In this document: positions 55,043-64,000 of the stretch, in pieces
How the letters are laid out: every line of letters starts with the position of its first letter
Numbering within the stretch: the first letter of the stretch is position 1
Notes under the pieces: generated by a model
What the model saw: only the letters and a program-made list of their open reading frames with translations
What the model was told of the DNA's origin: nothing
The model's database searches: none
Program-made: the position numbers and the translations under genes
NCBI RefSeq assembly: GCF_000620465.1
Contig: NZ_KK211140.1
Coordinates: 623,964 to 687,963, forward strand
Direction of reading: 5' to 3'
DNA from: Ralstonia sp. UNC404CL21Col
Lineage (GTDB): Bacteria; Pseudomonadota; Gammaproteobacteria; Burkholderiales; Burkholderiaceae
Length of the DNA stretch: 64,000 bases

Positions 55043-56821
55043 ATGGTCGCAGTCAAGACTGGGCTGCCGCGCCGCAAATTCGACGTCGTGATCGTCGGTG
55101 CGGGCGGTTCGGGCATGCGCGCATCGCTGCAGCTGGCAGAAGCCGGCCTCTCCGTGGCCGTGCTGTCCAAGGTGTTCCCCACCCGCTCGCACACCGTTGC
55201 GGCGCAGGGTGGTATCGGTGCTTCGCTGGGTAACATGAGCGAAGACAATTGGCACTATCACTTCTACGACACCGTCAAGGGTTCCGACTGGCTCGGCGAC
55301 CAGGACGCGATCGAATTCATGTGCCGCCAGGCCCCGAACGTGGTCTATGAACTGGAACACTTCGGCATGCCGTTCGACCGCAACGCCGACGGCACGATCT
55401 ACCAGCGTCCGTTCGGCGGTCACACGTCGAACTACGGCGAGAAGCCCGTGCAGCGTGCCTGCGCCGCGGCTGACCGTACCGGCCACGCGCTGCTGCACAC
55501 GCTGTATCAGCGTAACGTGCGGGCCAAGACCCACTTCTTCGTCGAATGGATGGCGCTGGATCTGATCCGCGATCAGGACGGCGACGTGCTGGGCGTGACC
55601 GCGCTGGAAATGGAAACCGGCGAGGTGTACATCCTCGAAGCCAAGACGACGCTGTTCGCTACGGGCGGTGCAGGCCGGATCTACGCGGCTTCCACCAATG
55701 CCTTCATCAATACCGGTGACGGCCTGGGGATGGCAGCGCGCGCAGGCGTTCCGCTGGAAGACATGGAATTCTGGCAGTTCCACCCGACCGGCGTGGCCGG
55801 CGCGGGCGTGCTGATCACAGAAGGCGTGCGCGGCGAGGGCGGCATCCTGCGTAACAAGGATGGTGAGCGCTTCATGGAGCGCTATGCTCCGACGCTGAAG
55901 GACTTGGCGCCGCGTGACTTCGTGTCGCGCTCGATGGATCAGGAAATCAAGGAAGGTCGCGGCTGCGGCCCGAACGGCGACTACGTGCTGCTCGACCTGA
56001 CGCACGTCGGTGCCGAGACGATCATGAAGCGCCTGCCGTCGATTCGCGAGATCGGCCTGAAGTTCGCCAACGTCGACGCCATCAAGGAACCGATTCCCGT
56101 GGTGCCGACCATCCACTACCAGATGGGTGGCATTCCGACGAACTATCACGGTCAGGTCGTGGTGCCGAAGAACGGCAACCCGAACGAGGTTATCAACGGC
56201 TTCTACGCGATCGGCGAATGCTCGTGCGTATCCGTGCACGGCGCCAACCGCCTGGGCACGAACTCGCTGCTCGACCTGGTGGTGTTCGGCCGTTCGGCGG
56301 GCAACCATATCATTGCGCAGAACCTGAAGAACCGCGAGCACAAGCCGCTGCCGGCCGACGCTGCAGACCGTGCGCTGTCGCGCCTGGCGAAGCTCGATTC
56401 GTCCAGCTCGGGCGAGTATGCGCAGGACGTCGCCAACGACATCCGCCGCAACATGCAGTCGCACGCTGGCGTGTTCCGTACGCAGAAGCTGATGGATGAA
56501 GGCGTCGAGCGCATCCTGGAAGTGGCGGAACGCGCTGGCAACATCCACCTGAAGGACAAGTCCAAGGTGTTCAACACCGCGCGCGTTGAAGCGCTGGAAG
56601 TGGCCAACCTGGTGGAAGTGGCGAAGGCAACGATGGTGTCGGCTGCCGCCCGCAAGGAGTCGCGCGGTGCACACGCCCACAGCGACTTCCCGAACCGCGA
56701 TGACGAAAACTGGATGAAGCACTCGCTGTGGTATTCCGAAGGCAACCGCCTGGACTACAAGCCGGTGCAGTTGAAGCCGCTGTCGGTGGAAACCGTGCCG
56801 CCCAAGGCGCGTACGTTCTAA
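55043..56821 (+). CDS. sdhA: Succinate dehydrogenase flavoprotein subunit
   Basis: The 592-residue catalytic subunit oxidises succinate to fumarate. It shows the FAD dinucleotide fold VIVGAGGSGMRASLQLAEAG, the covalent-flavin His in TRSHTVAAQGGIGASLG, the substrate region EFWQFHPTGVAGAGVLITEG and the C-terminal RKESRGAHAHSDFPNRDDE. The length is typical (588-592). It lies 3 bases after sdhD and 22 before sdhB. Confidence 0.98.
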   Translation: MVAVKTGLPRRKFDVVIVGAGGSGMRASLQLAEAGLSVAVLSKVFPTRSHTVAAQGGIGASLGNMSEDNWHYHFYDTVKGSDWLGDQDAIEFMCRQAPNVVYELEHFGMPFDRNADGTIYQRPFGGHTSNYGEKPVQRACAAADRTGHALLHTLYQRNVRAKTHFFVEWMALDLIRDQDGDVLGVTALEMETGEVYILEAKTTLFATGGAGRIYAASTNAFINTGDGLGMAARAGVPLEDMEFWQFHPTGVAGAGVLITEGVRGEGGILRNKDGERFMERYAPTLKDLAPRDFVSRSMDQEIKEGRGCGPNGDYVLLDLTHVGAETIMKRLPSIREIGLKFANVDAIKEPIPVVPTIHYQMGGIPTNYHGQVVVPKNGNPNEVINGFYAIGECSCVSVHGANRLGTNSLLDLVVFGRSAGNHIIAQNLKNREHKPLPADAADRALSRLAKLDSSSSGEYAQDVANDIRRNMQSHAGVFRTQKLMDEGVERILEVAERAGNIHLKDKSKVFNTARVEALEVANLVEVAKATMVSAAARKESRGAHAHSDFPNRDDENWMKHSLWYSEGNRLDYKPVQLKPLSVETVPPKARTF

Positions 56822-56843
56822 CGGATAAGAAGGACCCACAAAA

Positions 56844-57545
56844 ATGAAGCGTATTTTTGAAGTCTATCGCTACGATCCGGACAAGGACGCAGCGCCCCGC
56901 ATGCAGACCTACGAGGTTGAACTCGACGGTCACGAGCGCATGCTGCTCGACGCGCTTGTCAAGCTGAAGAAGCTGGACGAGTCGATCGCGTTCCGTCGTT
57001 CGTGCCGCGAAGGCGTGTGCGGCTCCGACGCCATGAACATCAACGGCAAGAATGGTCTGGCCTGCCTGACCAACATGCGTGAACTGCCCGAGAAGATCGT
57101 GCTGCGTCCGCTGCCGGGGCTGCCCGTGGTGCGCGACCTGATCGTCGACATGACTCAGTTCTTCAATCAGTACCACTCGATCAAGCCGTACCTGATCAAC
57201 GACGAGCCGCCGCCCGAGAAGGAGCGTCTGCAGTCGCCGGAAGAGCGTGAAGAGCTTGACGGCCTGTACGAATGCATTCTGTGCGCGAGCTGCTCGACGT
57301 CGTGCCCGTCGTTCTGGTGGAATCCGGACAAGTTCGTCGGCCCGGCGGGTCTGCTGCAGGCGTATCGTTTCATCGCTGACAGCCGTGATCAGGCCACCAG
57401 CGAGCGCCTGGACAACCTGGAAGATCCGTACCGCCTGTTCCGCTGCCACACCATCATGAACTGCGTCGATGTGTGCCCGAAGGGTCTGAACCCGACGAAG
57501 GCCATCGGCAAGATCAAGGAATTGATGGTGCGTCGCGCTGTGTAA
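56844..57545 (+). CDS. sdhB: Succinate dehydrogenase iron-sulfur subunit
   Basis: The 233-residue electron-transfer subunit of complex II binds the 2Fe-2S centre through [19 protein letters not shown] plus LAC, and the 4Fe-4S and 3Fe-4S centres through [16 protein letters not shown] and [20 protein letters not shown]. It has the usual length. It is followed 71 bases later by sdhE, whose product attaches FAD to SdhA. Confidence 0.98.
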   Translation: MKRIFEVYRYDPDKDAAPRMQTYEVELDGHERMLLDALVKLKKLDESIAFRRSCREGVCGSDAMNINGKNGLACLTNMRELPEKIVLRPLPGLPVVRDLIVDMTQFFNQYHSIKPYLINDEPPPEKERLQSPEEREELDGLYECILCASCSTSCPSFWWNPDKFVGPAGLLQAYRFIADSRDQATSERLDNLEDPYRLFRCHTIMNCVDVCPKGLNPTKAIGKIKELMVRRAV

Positions 57546-57616
57546 GGCGCGAGTCAGGGCACTTTGGCATTGTGTGTCGCCGGAGCGGTTTCTCCGGCGA
57601 CACATTTCTAGAAAGT

Positions 57617-57904
57617 ATGGTTGCTGTGAACACTCCGACGTTCTCCCATCAGTCCGATCCGCACAAGCGTGCCCGTTTGCGCTGGCGTGCCCGACGCGGC
57701 CTGCTTGAGAACGACATCATCGTCGAGCGCTTCTTCAACCGCTATGAGACGGAACTGTCGGACGACGACGTTGCCGCACTCTCGCAGTTGTTTGAGCTAC
57801 CCGACAACGACCTGATGGATCTCCTGCTTGCACGCAAGGAGCCGGAGGGCGAACTCGACGTGCCCCACATTCAGCACGTCCTGACCTTGCTGCGCTCGGT
57901 CTGA
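57617..57904 (+). CDS. sdhE: FAD assembly factor SdhE
   Basis: The 95-residue helical protein carries RARLRWRARRGLLENDIIVE, containing the RGxxE motif needed for covalent flavinylation of SdhA. The start is ATG 57617 (MVAVNTPTFSHQSDPH); the frame is open into sdhB but that part is not family-like. Its place between sdhB and gltA is classical for Betaproteobacteria. Confidence 0.94.
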   Translation: MVAVNTPTFSHQSDPHKRARLRWRARRGLLENDIIVERFFNRYETELSDDDVAALSQLFELPDNDLMDLLLARKEPEGELDVPHIQHVLTLLRSV

Positions 57905-58026
57905 ACCGGCGCGCGAGAGGTTGCCGCAAGACGAATCGATCCAGCCGCCCCCGGCCGGCGCCCCTTGATCCGTCTGGCGGGAGTCTCCCGACTTCATTTT
58001 TATAAACAGCAGAGAAGGAAACCGAC

Positions 58027-59328
58027 ATGACGCCGTCCGAAGTGAAAGCCACCCTATCGTTTTCCGATGGCTCGCCCAGCGTCGAGCTGCCGATCTACAA
58101 GGGCACGGTTGGCCCGGACGTGATCGACATCCGCAAGCTGTACGGTCAGACGGGCAAGTTCACGTACGACCCCGGCTTCATGTCGACTGCGTCGTGCAAT
58201 TCCAAGATCACCTATATCGATGGTGACAAAGGTGAGCTGCTGTACCGCGGCTACGCCATCGACGATCTGGCCAGCAAGTGCGATTTCATGGAAATCTGCT
58301 ATCTGCTGCTCAAGGGCGAGCTGCCCAACGCCAAGCAGAAGGAAGAGTTCAACCATGTGGTGACGAATCACACCATGGTCCATGAGCAGATGCAGTTCTT
58401 CCTGCGCGGTTTCCGCCGTGACGCCCACCCGATGGCCGTGCTGACGGGCTTGGTCGGTGCCATGAGCGCGTTCTATCCGGACGCTGCCAACATCAATGAC
58501 CCGCGCGAGCGTGAAATCTCGCAGATTCGCCTGATCGCCAAGCTGCCGACGCTGGTGGCCATGGCATACAAGTACAACATCGGCCAGCCGCTCATCTATC
58601 CGCAGAACAACCTGTCGTACACGGGTAACTTCATGCGCATGATGTTTGCGACGCCGTGCGAAGACTACAAGGTGAACCCGGTGCTGGAGAAGGCACTGGA
58701 CCGCATCTTCATCCTGCACGCAGACCACGAGCAGAACGCCTCGACGTCGACGGTGCGTCTGGCGGGCTCGTCGGGCACCAACCCGATCGCTGCCATCGCT
58801 GCCGGTATCGCCTGCCTGTGGGGCCCCGCGCACGGCGGCGCGAACGAAGCTGCGCTGAACATGCTGGAAGAAATCGGTACCGTGGACAAGGTGCCCGAGT
58901 TCATCAAGCAGGTGAAGGACAAGAACAGCGGCGTGCGCCTGATGGGCTTCGGCCACCGCGTGTACAAGAACTACGACCCGCGCGCCAAGCTGATGCGCGA
59001 AACGTGCCACGAAGTGCTGAACGAGCTGGGCCTGCATAACGACCCGCTGTTCAAGCTGGCGATGGAGCTGGAAAAGATCGCCCTGGAAGACGAATACTTC
59101 GTCAGCCGCAAGCTGTACCCGAACGTCGACTTCTACTCGGGCATCGTGCAACGCGCGCTGGGCATCCCGACCTCGATGTTCACCTGTATCTTCGCGCTGG
59201 CCCGCTCGGTGGGCTGGATTTCGCAATGGGAAGAGATGATCACCGATCCGGAATACAAGATCGGCCGTCCGCGCCAGCTGTTCAACGGCGCAGCGACCCG
59301 CGAAGTGCCGTCGATCGACAAGCGCTAA
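58027..59328 (+). CDS. gltA: Citrate synthase (type II, hexameric)
   Basis: The 433-residue enzyme condenses oxaloacetate and acetyl-CoA. Catalytic residues are in [20 protein letters not shown] (His), [15 protein letters not shown] (His), [18 protein letters not shown] and [11 protein letters not shown] (Asp). The N-terminal domain of about 60 residues marks the NADH-sensitive Gram-negative type. A GAAGGAAAC site precedes ATG 58027, and a strong terminator follows. Confidence 0.98.
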   Translation: MTPSEVKATLSFSDGSPSVELPIYKGTVGPDVIDIRKLYGQTGKFTYDPGFMSTASCNSKITYIDGDKGELLYRGYAIDDLASKCDFMEICYLLLKGELPNAKQKEEFNHVVTNHTMVHEQMQFFLRGFRRDAHPMAVLTGLVGAMSAFYPDAANINDPREREISQIRLIAKLPTLVAMAYKYNIGQPLIYPQNNLSYTGNFMRMMFATPCEDYKVNPVLEKALDRIFILHADHEQNASTSTVRLAGSSGTNPIAAIAAGIACLWGPAHGGANEAALNMLEEIGTVDKVPEFIKQVKDKNSGVRLMGFGHRVYKNYDPRAKLMRETCHEVLNELGLHNDPLFKLAMELEKIALEDEYFVSRKLYPNVDFYSGIVQRALGIPTSMFTCIFALARSVGWISQWEEMITDPEYKIGRPRQLFNGAATREVPSIDKR

Positions 59329-59350
59329 GCGAAGCTGTTCGCCTTGCAGA

Positions 59351-59382
59351 AACCCCGCCCGGGAAACCGGCGGGGTTTTTTG
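59351..59382 (+). terminator. Terminator of gltA
   Basis: AAACCCCGCC (59351-59360) pairs with GGCGGGGTTT (59370-59379) and runs into TTTTTTG. It lies 22 bases after the stop codon and closes the sdhCDAB-sdhE-gltA run. Confidence 0.9.
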
Positions 59383-59452
59383 TTGCGCGCCGTTTGAGGT
59401 GCCCGGAAAGGGCCTTCGCGAAATGGCGAAACCCCCTTTCGCCAGTCACGTC

Positions 59453-59480
59453 CGGTGCCCAATGCACCGAGTGGCATAAT
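59453..59480 (+). promoter_or_regulatory. Putative leu promoter with dyad
   Basis: A dyad CGGTGC-CCAAT-GCACCG lies just before an extended -10 box TGGCATAAT (TG at 59472-59473, CATAAT 59475-59480). No good -35 is present, which suits an activator-dependent promoter. It is 75 bases upstream of leuC. Confidence 0.45.
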
Positions 59481-59555
59481 CGATCACTCCCCACGAAACA
59501 GCTCGCGCAGCGGCCCTGAATTTCCAAAAAGGGCACGTTGTGTACGGATCGCATC

Positions 59556-60965
59556 ATGGCCAAGACGCTCTACGACAAACTTTGGGACGATCACGTCGTT
59601 CATACCGAAGAAGACGGCACGACCGTCCTCTACATCGATCGTCAACTGCTGCACGAAGTGACGAGCCCGCAGGCGTTCGAGGGCCTGAAGATGGCCGAGC
59701 GTCCTGTGTGGCGCATCAGCGCCAACCTGGCTGTGTCGGATCACAACGTGCCGACCACCGACCGCTCGCACGGCATTGCCGATCCGGTTTCCAAGCTGCA
59801 GGTCGACACGCTCGATGCCAACTGCGACAGCTACGGCATCACGCAATTCAAGATGAACGACAAGCGTCAGGGCATCGTGCACGTGATCGGGCCGGAGCAG
59901 GGCGCGACGCTGCCGGGCATGACGGTGGTCTGCGGCGATTCGCACACCAGCACGCACGGCGCATTCGGCGCGCTCGCGCACGGCATCGGCACGTCGGAAG
60001 TCGAGCATGTACTGGCCACGCAAACGCTGCTCGCCAAGAAGAGCAAGAACATGCTCGTGAAGGTGGAAGGCACGCTGCCGCGTGGCTGCACGGCCAAGGA
60101 CATCGTGCTCGCCATCATCGGCAAGATCGGTACGGCCGGCGGCACGGGCTACGCCATGGAGTTCGGCGGTTCGGCCATCCGCGCGCTGTCGATGGAAGGT
60201 CGCATGACGGTGTGCAACATGGCCATCGAGGCAGGCGCCCGCGCCGGCATGGTCGCCGTGGACGATGTCACGCTGGAGTACGTCAAGGGCCGCCCGTTCG
60301 CGCCGCAAGGCGTGGAGTGGGAGCAGGCCGTCGCCTACTGGCGCACACTGCATTCTGACGAGGGTGCGCATTTCGATCAGGTGGTCGAGCTGCGTGCGGA
60401 AGAGATTCGCCCGCAGGTGAGCTGGGGCACGTCGCCTGAAATGGTGGTCAGCATTGAAGACCGTGTGCCGGATCCCGACAAAGAGAAAGACCCGAACAAG
60501 CGCAATGCCATGGAGCGCGCGCTCGAATACATGGGCCTGCAGCCGAACGTTGCCATCAGCGACATCAACATCGACAAGGTCTTCATCGGCTCGTGCACCA
60601 ACAGCCGGATCGAAGACATGCGCGCCGCAGCGTGGGTCGTGCAGAAGCTGGGCAAGCGCATTGCGTCGAACGTGAAGCTGGCGATGGTCGTGCCGGGCTC
60701 GGGCCTCGTGAAGGAGCAAGCCGAGCGCGAAGGGCTCGACAAGATTTTCAAGGCGGCAGGTTTTGAGTGGCGCGAGCCGGGTTGCTCGATGTGTCTCGCC
60801 ATGAACGCGGACCGCCTCGAGCCGGGCGAGCGCTGCGCATCCACGTCCAACCGCAACTTCGAAGGCCGCCAGGGCGCGGGTGGCCGCACCCATCTGGTAA
60901 GCCCGGCGATGGCCGCTGCGGCCGCGCTGGAAGGCCACTTCGTCGACGTGCGCAAGCTCGCTTGA
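59556..60965 (+). CDS. leuC: 3-isopropylmalate dehydratase large subunit
   Basis: The 469-residue [4Fe-4S] aconitase-family subunit isomerises 2- to 3-isopropylmalate in leucine synthesis, together with LeuD. It starts [20 protein letters not shown]; the cluster Cys are in [33 protein letters not shown] and [14 protein letters not shown]. The length matches the family (about 469). It is first of leuC-D-B, with leuD 23 bases downstream. Confidence 0.97.
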   Translation: MAKTLYDKLWDDHVVHTEEDGTTVLYIDRQLLHEVTSPQAFEGLKMAERPVWRISANLAVSDHNVPTTDRSHGIADPVSKLQVDTLDANCDSYGITQFKMNDKRQGIVHVIGPEQGATLPGMTVVCGDSHTSTHGAFGALAHGIGTSEVEHVLATQTLLAKKSKNMLVKVEGTLPRGCTAKDIVLAIIGKIGTAGGTGYAMEFGGSAIRALSMEGRMTVCNMAIEAGARAGMVAVDDVTLEYVKGRPFAPQGVEWEQAVAYWRTLHSDEGAHFDQVVELRAEEIRPQVSWGTSPEMVVSIEDRVPDPDKEKDPNKRNAMERALEYMGLQPNVAISDINIDKVFIGSCTNSRIEDMRAAAWVVQKLGKRIASNVKLAMVVPGSGLVKEQAEREGLDKIFKAAGFEWREPGCSMCLAMNADRLEPGERCASTSNRNFEGRQGAGGRTHLVSPAMAAAAALEGHFVDVRKLA

Positions 60966-60988
60966 GCGGCAGGATAGAGAGAGCAATC

Positions 60989-61639
60989 ATGGAACAATTC
61001 ACCATCCACACCGGCCTCGTGGCCCCGCTCGACCGCGAGAACGTCGACACCGACGCGATCATTCCGAAGCAGTTCCTCAAGTCGATTAAGCGCACCGGCT
61101 TCGGCCCGAACCTGTTCGACGAGTGGCGCTACAAGGACGTGGGCGAGCCCGGCCAGGACAACAGCAAGCGACCGCTCAACCCCGACTTCGTGCTGAACCA
61201 GCCGCGTTACAAGGGCGCCTCGGTGTTGCTGGCGCGCAAGAACTTCGGCTGCGGCAGCTCGCGTGAGCACGCACCGTGGGCGCTGCAGCAGTACGGCTTC
61301 CGCGCCATCATCGCGCCGAGCTTTGCCGACATCTTCTTCAACAACTGCTTCAAGAACGGCCTGCTGCCGATCGTGCTGACGGAGTCGCAAGTCGACCATC
61401 TGTTCAACGAGACGCAAGCCTTTACGGGCTACCAGCTGACCGTCGATCTGGACAAGCAGGTCGTCGTCACGCCGGGCGGTACGGCCTATCCGTTCGACAT
61501 CACGGCGTTCCGCAAATATTGCCTGCTCAACGGCTTCGACGACATCGGCCTGACCTTGCGCTACGCCGACCAGATCAAGGCTTACGAAGCACAGCGCCTG
61601 GCCAAGATGCCGTGGCTCGCCCACAAGCTCGTCGGCTGA
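60989..61639 (+). CDS. leuD: 3-isopropylmalate dehydratase small subunit
   Basis: The 216-residue swivel subunit partners LeuC. It has [20 protein letters not shown] at the N terminus, [20 protein letters not shown] and the substrate loop [15 protein letters not shown]. The frame is open upstream inside leuC, but ATG 60989 is the family start. It is followed 29 bases later by leuB. Confidence 0.97.
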   Translation: MEQFTIHTGLVAPLDRENVDTDAIIPKQFLKSIKRTGFGPNLFDEWRYKDVGEPGQDNSKRPLNPDFVLNQPRYKGASVLLARKNFGCGSSREHAPWALQQYGFRAIIAPSFADIFFNNCFKNGLLPIVLTESQVDHLFNETQAFTGYQLTVDLDKQVVVTPGGTAYPFDITAFRKYCLLNGFDDIGLTLRYADQIKAYEAQRLAKMPWLAHKLVG

Positions 61640-61668
61640 GCGGATACCAGAACAACAAGGACAACCAC

Positions 61669-62739
61669 ATGACCAAGATTGCAGTGTTGCCGGGTGACGG
61701 CATTGGCAAGGAAATCGTCGCCGAGGCCGTGAAGGTGCTCAAGGTGCTGGGCGAGTCGTTCGAGATGGAATTCGCCCCGGTGGGCGGCGCCGGCTACGAG
61801 GCCAAGGGCCATCCGCTGCCAGAAGACACGCTCAAGCTCGCCAAGGAAGCCGACGCGATCCTGTTCGGCGCCGTGGGCGACTGGAAGTACGACACGCTGG
61901 CGCGCGAACTGCGCCCGGAGCAGGCCATTCTGGGCCTGCGCAAGCACCTGCAGCTGTTCGCCAATTTCCGTCCGGCGATCTGCTATCCCGAACTGGCCGG
62001 CGCATCGAGCCTGAAGCCGGAGATCGTGTCCGGTCTCGATATCCTGATCGTGCGCGAACTGACCGGCGACATCTACTTCGGCCAGCCGCGGGGCGTGCGT
62101 GCCGCACCGGACGGTGTGTTCGCCGGCGCGCGCGAAGGCTTCGACACCATGCGCTACGCCGAGCCGGAAATCCGCCGCATCGCGCACGTCGCCTTCCAGG
62201 CTGCCGCCAAGCGCGGCAAGAAGCTGTGCAGCGTCGACAAGGCCAACGTGCTCGAGACGTTCCAGTTCTGGAAGGACATCGTCACCGACGTGCACAAGGA
62301 GTATCCGGAAGTCGAGCTGTCGCACATGTACGTCGACAACGCGGCCATGCAGCTCGTCAAGGCGCCGAAGAACTTCGACGTGATCGTCACCGGCAACATG
62401 TTCGGCGACATCCTCTCGGATGAGGCGGCCATGCTGACCGGCTCGATCGGCATGCTGCCGTCGGCGTCGCTCGACGCGAACAACAAGGGCTTGTATGAGC
62501 CGTCGCACGGCTCCGCGCCGGACATCGCGGGCAAGGGCGTTGCCAACCCGCTGGCGACGATCCTGTCCGCCGCGATGATGCTGCGCTACTCGCTGAACAA
62601 GGCCGAGCAGGCCGATCGCATCGAAAACGCCGTCAAGAAGGTGCTCGCCCAGGGCTATCGCACGGGTGACATCCTGACGCCGGGCTGCAAGCAGGTCGGT
62701 ACGGTGGAGATGGGCGACGCGGTGGTCGCTGCCCTGTAA
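61669..62739 (+). CDS. leuB: 3-isopropylmalate dehydrogenase
   Basis: The 356-residue decarboxylating dehydrogenase of leucine synthesis starts [20 protein letters not shown]. It shows [14 protein letters not shown] (substrate Arg), [14 protein letters not shown] (Tyr), [14 protein letters not shown] (Lys), [11 protein letters not shown] and [15 protein letters not shown] (metal Asp residues) and [23 protein letters not shown] 61669 follows AACAAGGA. It is the last gene of the leu cluster. Confidence 0.97.
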   Translation: MTKIAVLPGDGIGKEIVAEAVKVLKVLGESFEMEFAPVGGAGYEAKGHPLPEDTLKLAKEADAILFGAVGDWKYDTLARELRPEQAILGLRKHLQLFANFRPAICYPELAGASSLKPEIVSGLDILIVRELTGDIYFGQPRGVRAAPDGVFAGAREGFDTMRYAEPEIRRIAHVAFQAAAKRGKKLCSVDKANVLETFQFWKDIVTDVHKEYPEVELSHMYVDNAAMQLVKAPKNFDVIVTGNMFGDILSDEAAMLTGSIGMLPSASLDANNKGLYEPSHGSAPDIAGKGVANPLATILSAAMMLRYSLNKAEQADRIENAVKKVLAQGYRTGDILTPGCKQVGTVEMGDAVVAAL

Positions 62740-62849
62740 ACGCAACGCGCGTTGCGGTGCCGTCACATCCGGCGCCGCAATCGTCGTTTTTTCGGTGGAC
62801 ACATGTTGCAGTGCATTGTGTGGCCGCCAAATCGTGTATATTTTTGCAG

Positions 62850-62996
62850 ATGATCTCGATCGCGCTCCCCGTCCTCGTACTGGGCATTCTGGGCACCCTG
62901 GCTATCGCCGCCAAGGGCACTGCCGCGCGCGCTCGCATGACGCCTGTCGAGATTCGCACGACCACCAAAATCATTACCAAAAAAACGATCTCGTAG
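62850..62996 (+). CDS. Possible small membrane protein
   Basis: The 48-codon frame in the leuB-asd gap starts MISIALPVLVLGILGTLAIA (one hydrophobic helix) and ends in a basic, Thr-rich tail (TTTKIITKKTIS). An A/T-rich stretch (TGTATATTTTTGCAG) precedes the ATG and could be a -10 region, but no clear ribosome site is seen. It could be a real small protein or chance. The rest of the 339-base gap (62740-63078) holds nothing else I can name. Confidence 0.35.
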   Translation: MISIALPVLVLGILGTLAIAAKGTAARARMTPVEIRTTTKIITKKTIS

Positions 62997-63078
62997 ATCG
63001 TCCGTCGTGCCCGTTCGCCTTCCCCGCGCGGTCACGCCGGGCGACCGAGGCGGGGAAAATCACTAGAGGTTCACAATC

Positions 63079-64000
63079 ATGAAGGTAGGTCTCGTCGGTT
63101 GGCGCGGCATGGTCGGCAGCGTGCTGATGCAGCGCATGCAGGAAGAAAAGGATTTCGACCTGATCGACACCGTGTTTTTCAGCACCAGCAACGCCGGCGG
63201 CAAGGCGCCCGCATTCGCCAAGACGGATGCGCCCCTGGCCGACGCCAACGACATCGAAGCACTGAAGGCCTGCGACACGATCATCACGTGCCAGGGCGGT
63301 GACTACACGACCGAAGTCTTCCCGAAGCTGCGCGCTGCCGGCTGGAAGGGCTACTGGATCGACGCCGCCTCGACGCTGCGCATGGAAGACGACGCCGTGA
63401 TCGTGCTGGACCCGGTCAACCTGTCGCTCATTAAGAACGCGGTGGCGGCTGGCACCAAGAACTTCATCGGCGGCAACTGCACCAACTCCATCCTGCTGAT
63501 GGGCGTGGGCGGCCTGTTCCGCGAAGGCCTGGTCGAATGGGTCAGCTCGATGACCTACCAGGCGGCTTCGGGCGGTGGTGCGAACCACATGCGCGAACTG
63601 CTCAAGGGCATGGGCGTGATCCACGGTGCTGTCGCCGATGAGCTGGCCAATCCGGCTTCCGCCATCCTGGACATCGACCGCAAGGTTGCCAAGACCATCC
63701 GCGAAGATGTGCCGACCGAATTCTTCCCGGCGCCGCTGGCCGGTGGCCTGATTCCGTGGATCGACAAGCAGCTCGACAACGGTCAGTCGAAGGAAGAGTG
63801 GAAGGGGCAGGCTGAGGTCAACAAGATCCTGGGCACGGCGCAGACGATTCCGGTCGATGGCCTGTGTGTGCGGATCGGCGCAATGCGCTGCCACAGCCTG
63901 GGCCTGACGCTCAAGCTCAAGCGCGACCTGCCGCTCGACGAAATCGAGCAGATCATCCGCTCGGGCAACCCGTGGGTGAAGTGGGTCCCGAACGATCGCA
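63079..64000 (+). CDS. asd: Aspartate-semialdehyde dehydrogenase, 5' part
   Basis: The first 307 residues of a protein of about 375; the gene runs off the right edge. It makes aspartate semialdehyde for lysine, threonine, methionine and diaminopimelate. The NADP motif is [20 protein letters not shown], the catalytic Cys is in [18 protein letters not shown], and the active-site His is in [18 protein letters not shown]. This matches the Gram-negative Asd type. It follows the leu genes, as is usual in Burkholderiales. Confidence 0.96.
   Translation, partial: MKVGLVGWRGMVGSVLMQRMQEEKDFDLIDTVFFSTSNAGGKAPAFAKTDAPLADANDIEALKACDTIITCQGGDYTTEVFPKLRAAGWKGYWIDAASTLRMEDDAVIVLDPVNLSLIKNAVAAGTKNFIGGNCTNSILLMGVGGLFREGLVEWVSSMTYQAASGGGANHMRELLKGMGVIHGAVADELANPASAILDIDRKVAKTIREDVPTEFFPAPLAGGLIPWIDKQLDNGQSKEEWKGQAEVNKILGTAQTIPVDGLCVRIGAMRCHSLGLTLKLKRDLPLDEIEQIIRSGNPWVKWVPNDR

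Noticed and set aside
57969-58010. Terminator between sdhE and gltA (CGGGA-GTC-TCCCG then ATTTTTAT)
   Set aside because: The stem is only 5 bp and the tract is weak; not listed as a feature.

Overview
The window reads as a chromosomal segment of a betaproteobacterium, most likely Ralstonia (Burkholderiales). The DNA is GC-rich. The complete proteins look like Ralstonia/Cupriavidus/Burkholderia families (DUF2818 behind nuoN, DUF1178, DUF2863, UreE with a His tail, the urt-ure supercluster), and no transposase, integrase, phage, CRISPR or tRNA gene was found. Most of it is conserved core metabolism; the unusual parts are non-coding.

Layout. (1) 1-6837: end of the complex I operon (nuoI partial, nuoJ-K-L-M-N) plus a DUF2818 gene. 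(2) 6882-8092: a Nudix ADP-sugar hydrolase and a DUF1178 gene, the latter behind a promoter whose -35 box overlaps a perfect inverted repeat. (3) 8177-11598: two acyl-CoA dehydrogenases and two MaoC-type hydratases. (4) 11752-24748: urea uptake and hydrolysis. A sigma-54 promoter with an NtrC-like site precedes urtABCDE, then ureD-A-J-B-C, then ureE-F-G. The ureEFG block is bracketed by two same-orientation copies of a nested palindromic repeat (21830-22445 and 24790-25318), and a 21-bp phased dyad array lies directly before ureE. (5) 25431-41197: accessory metabolism. It holds two GSTs, an ACAD10/11-type acyl-CoA dehydrogenase with a thioesterase, LysR regulators, a ZntB-type transporter, SDR and VOC genes, and a leftward operon of 3-hydroxyacyl-CoA dehydrogenase, enoyl-CoA hydratase, histidine phosphatase and an ACAD10/11-type phosphotransferase. 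An aminotransferase, a PIN protein, YaaA and an M14 carboxypeptidase follow. (6) 41238-45572: a lipoprotein with a histone-like tail, a dipeptide-type binding protein, DUF2863 and a small membrane protein. (7) 45789-59328: a TCA-cycle and propionate block (acnA, a decayed prpD remnant, an MliC-like protein, prpB, a CitE-like lyase, mdh, a GntR regulator, sdhCDAB, sdhE, gltA). (8) 59556-64000: leuC-D-B and the start of asd.

How it works together. Complex I, complex II and the TCA genes form the aerobic respiratory core. Under nitrogen limitation the sigma-54 promoter would drive urea import, with urease and its nickel chaperones releasing ammonia. Groups 3 and 5 look like acyl-CoA degradation modules. 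A shared operator-like motif, GNACGNNCGTNC, occurs twice before group 3 and once before the 3-hydroxyacyl-CoA dehydrogenase operon, which suggests one TetR-type regulon (inference).

Most noteworthy: the two palindromic elements around ureEFG. Their four hairpin arms keep base pairing despite sequence change, and their apical loops are exact reverse complements within each element but differ between elements.
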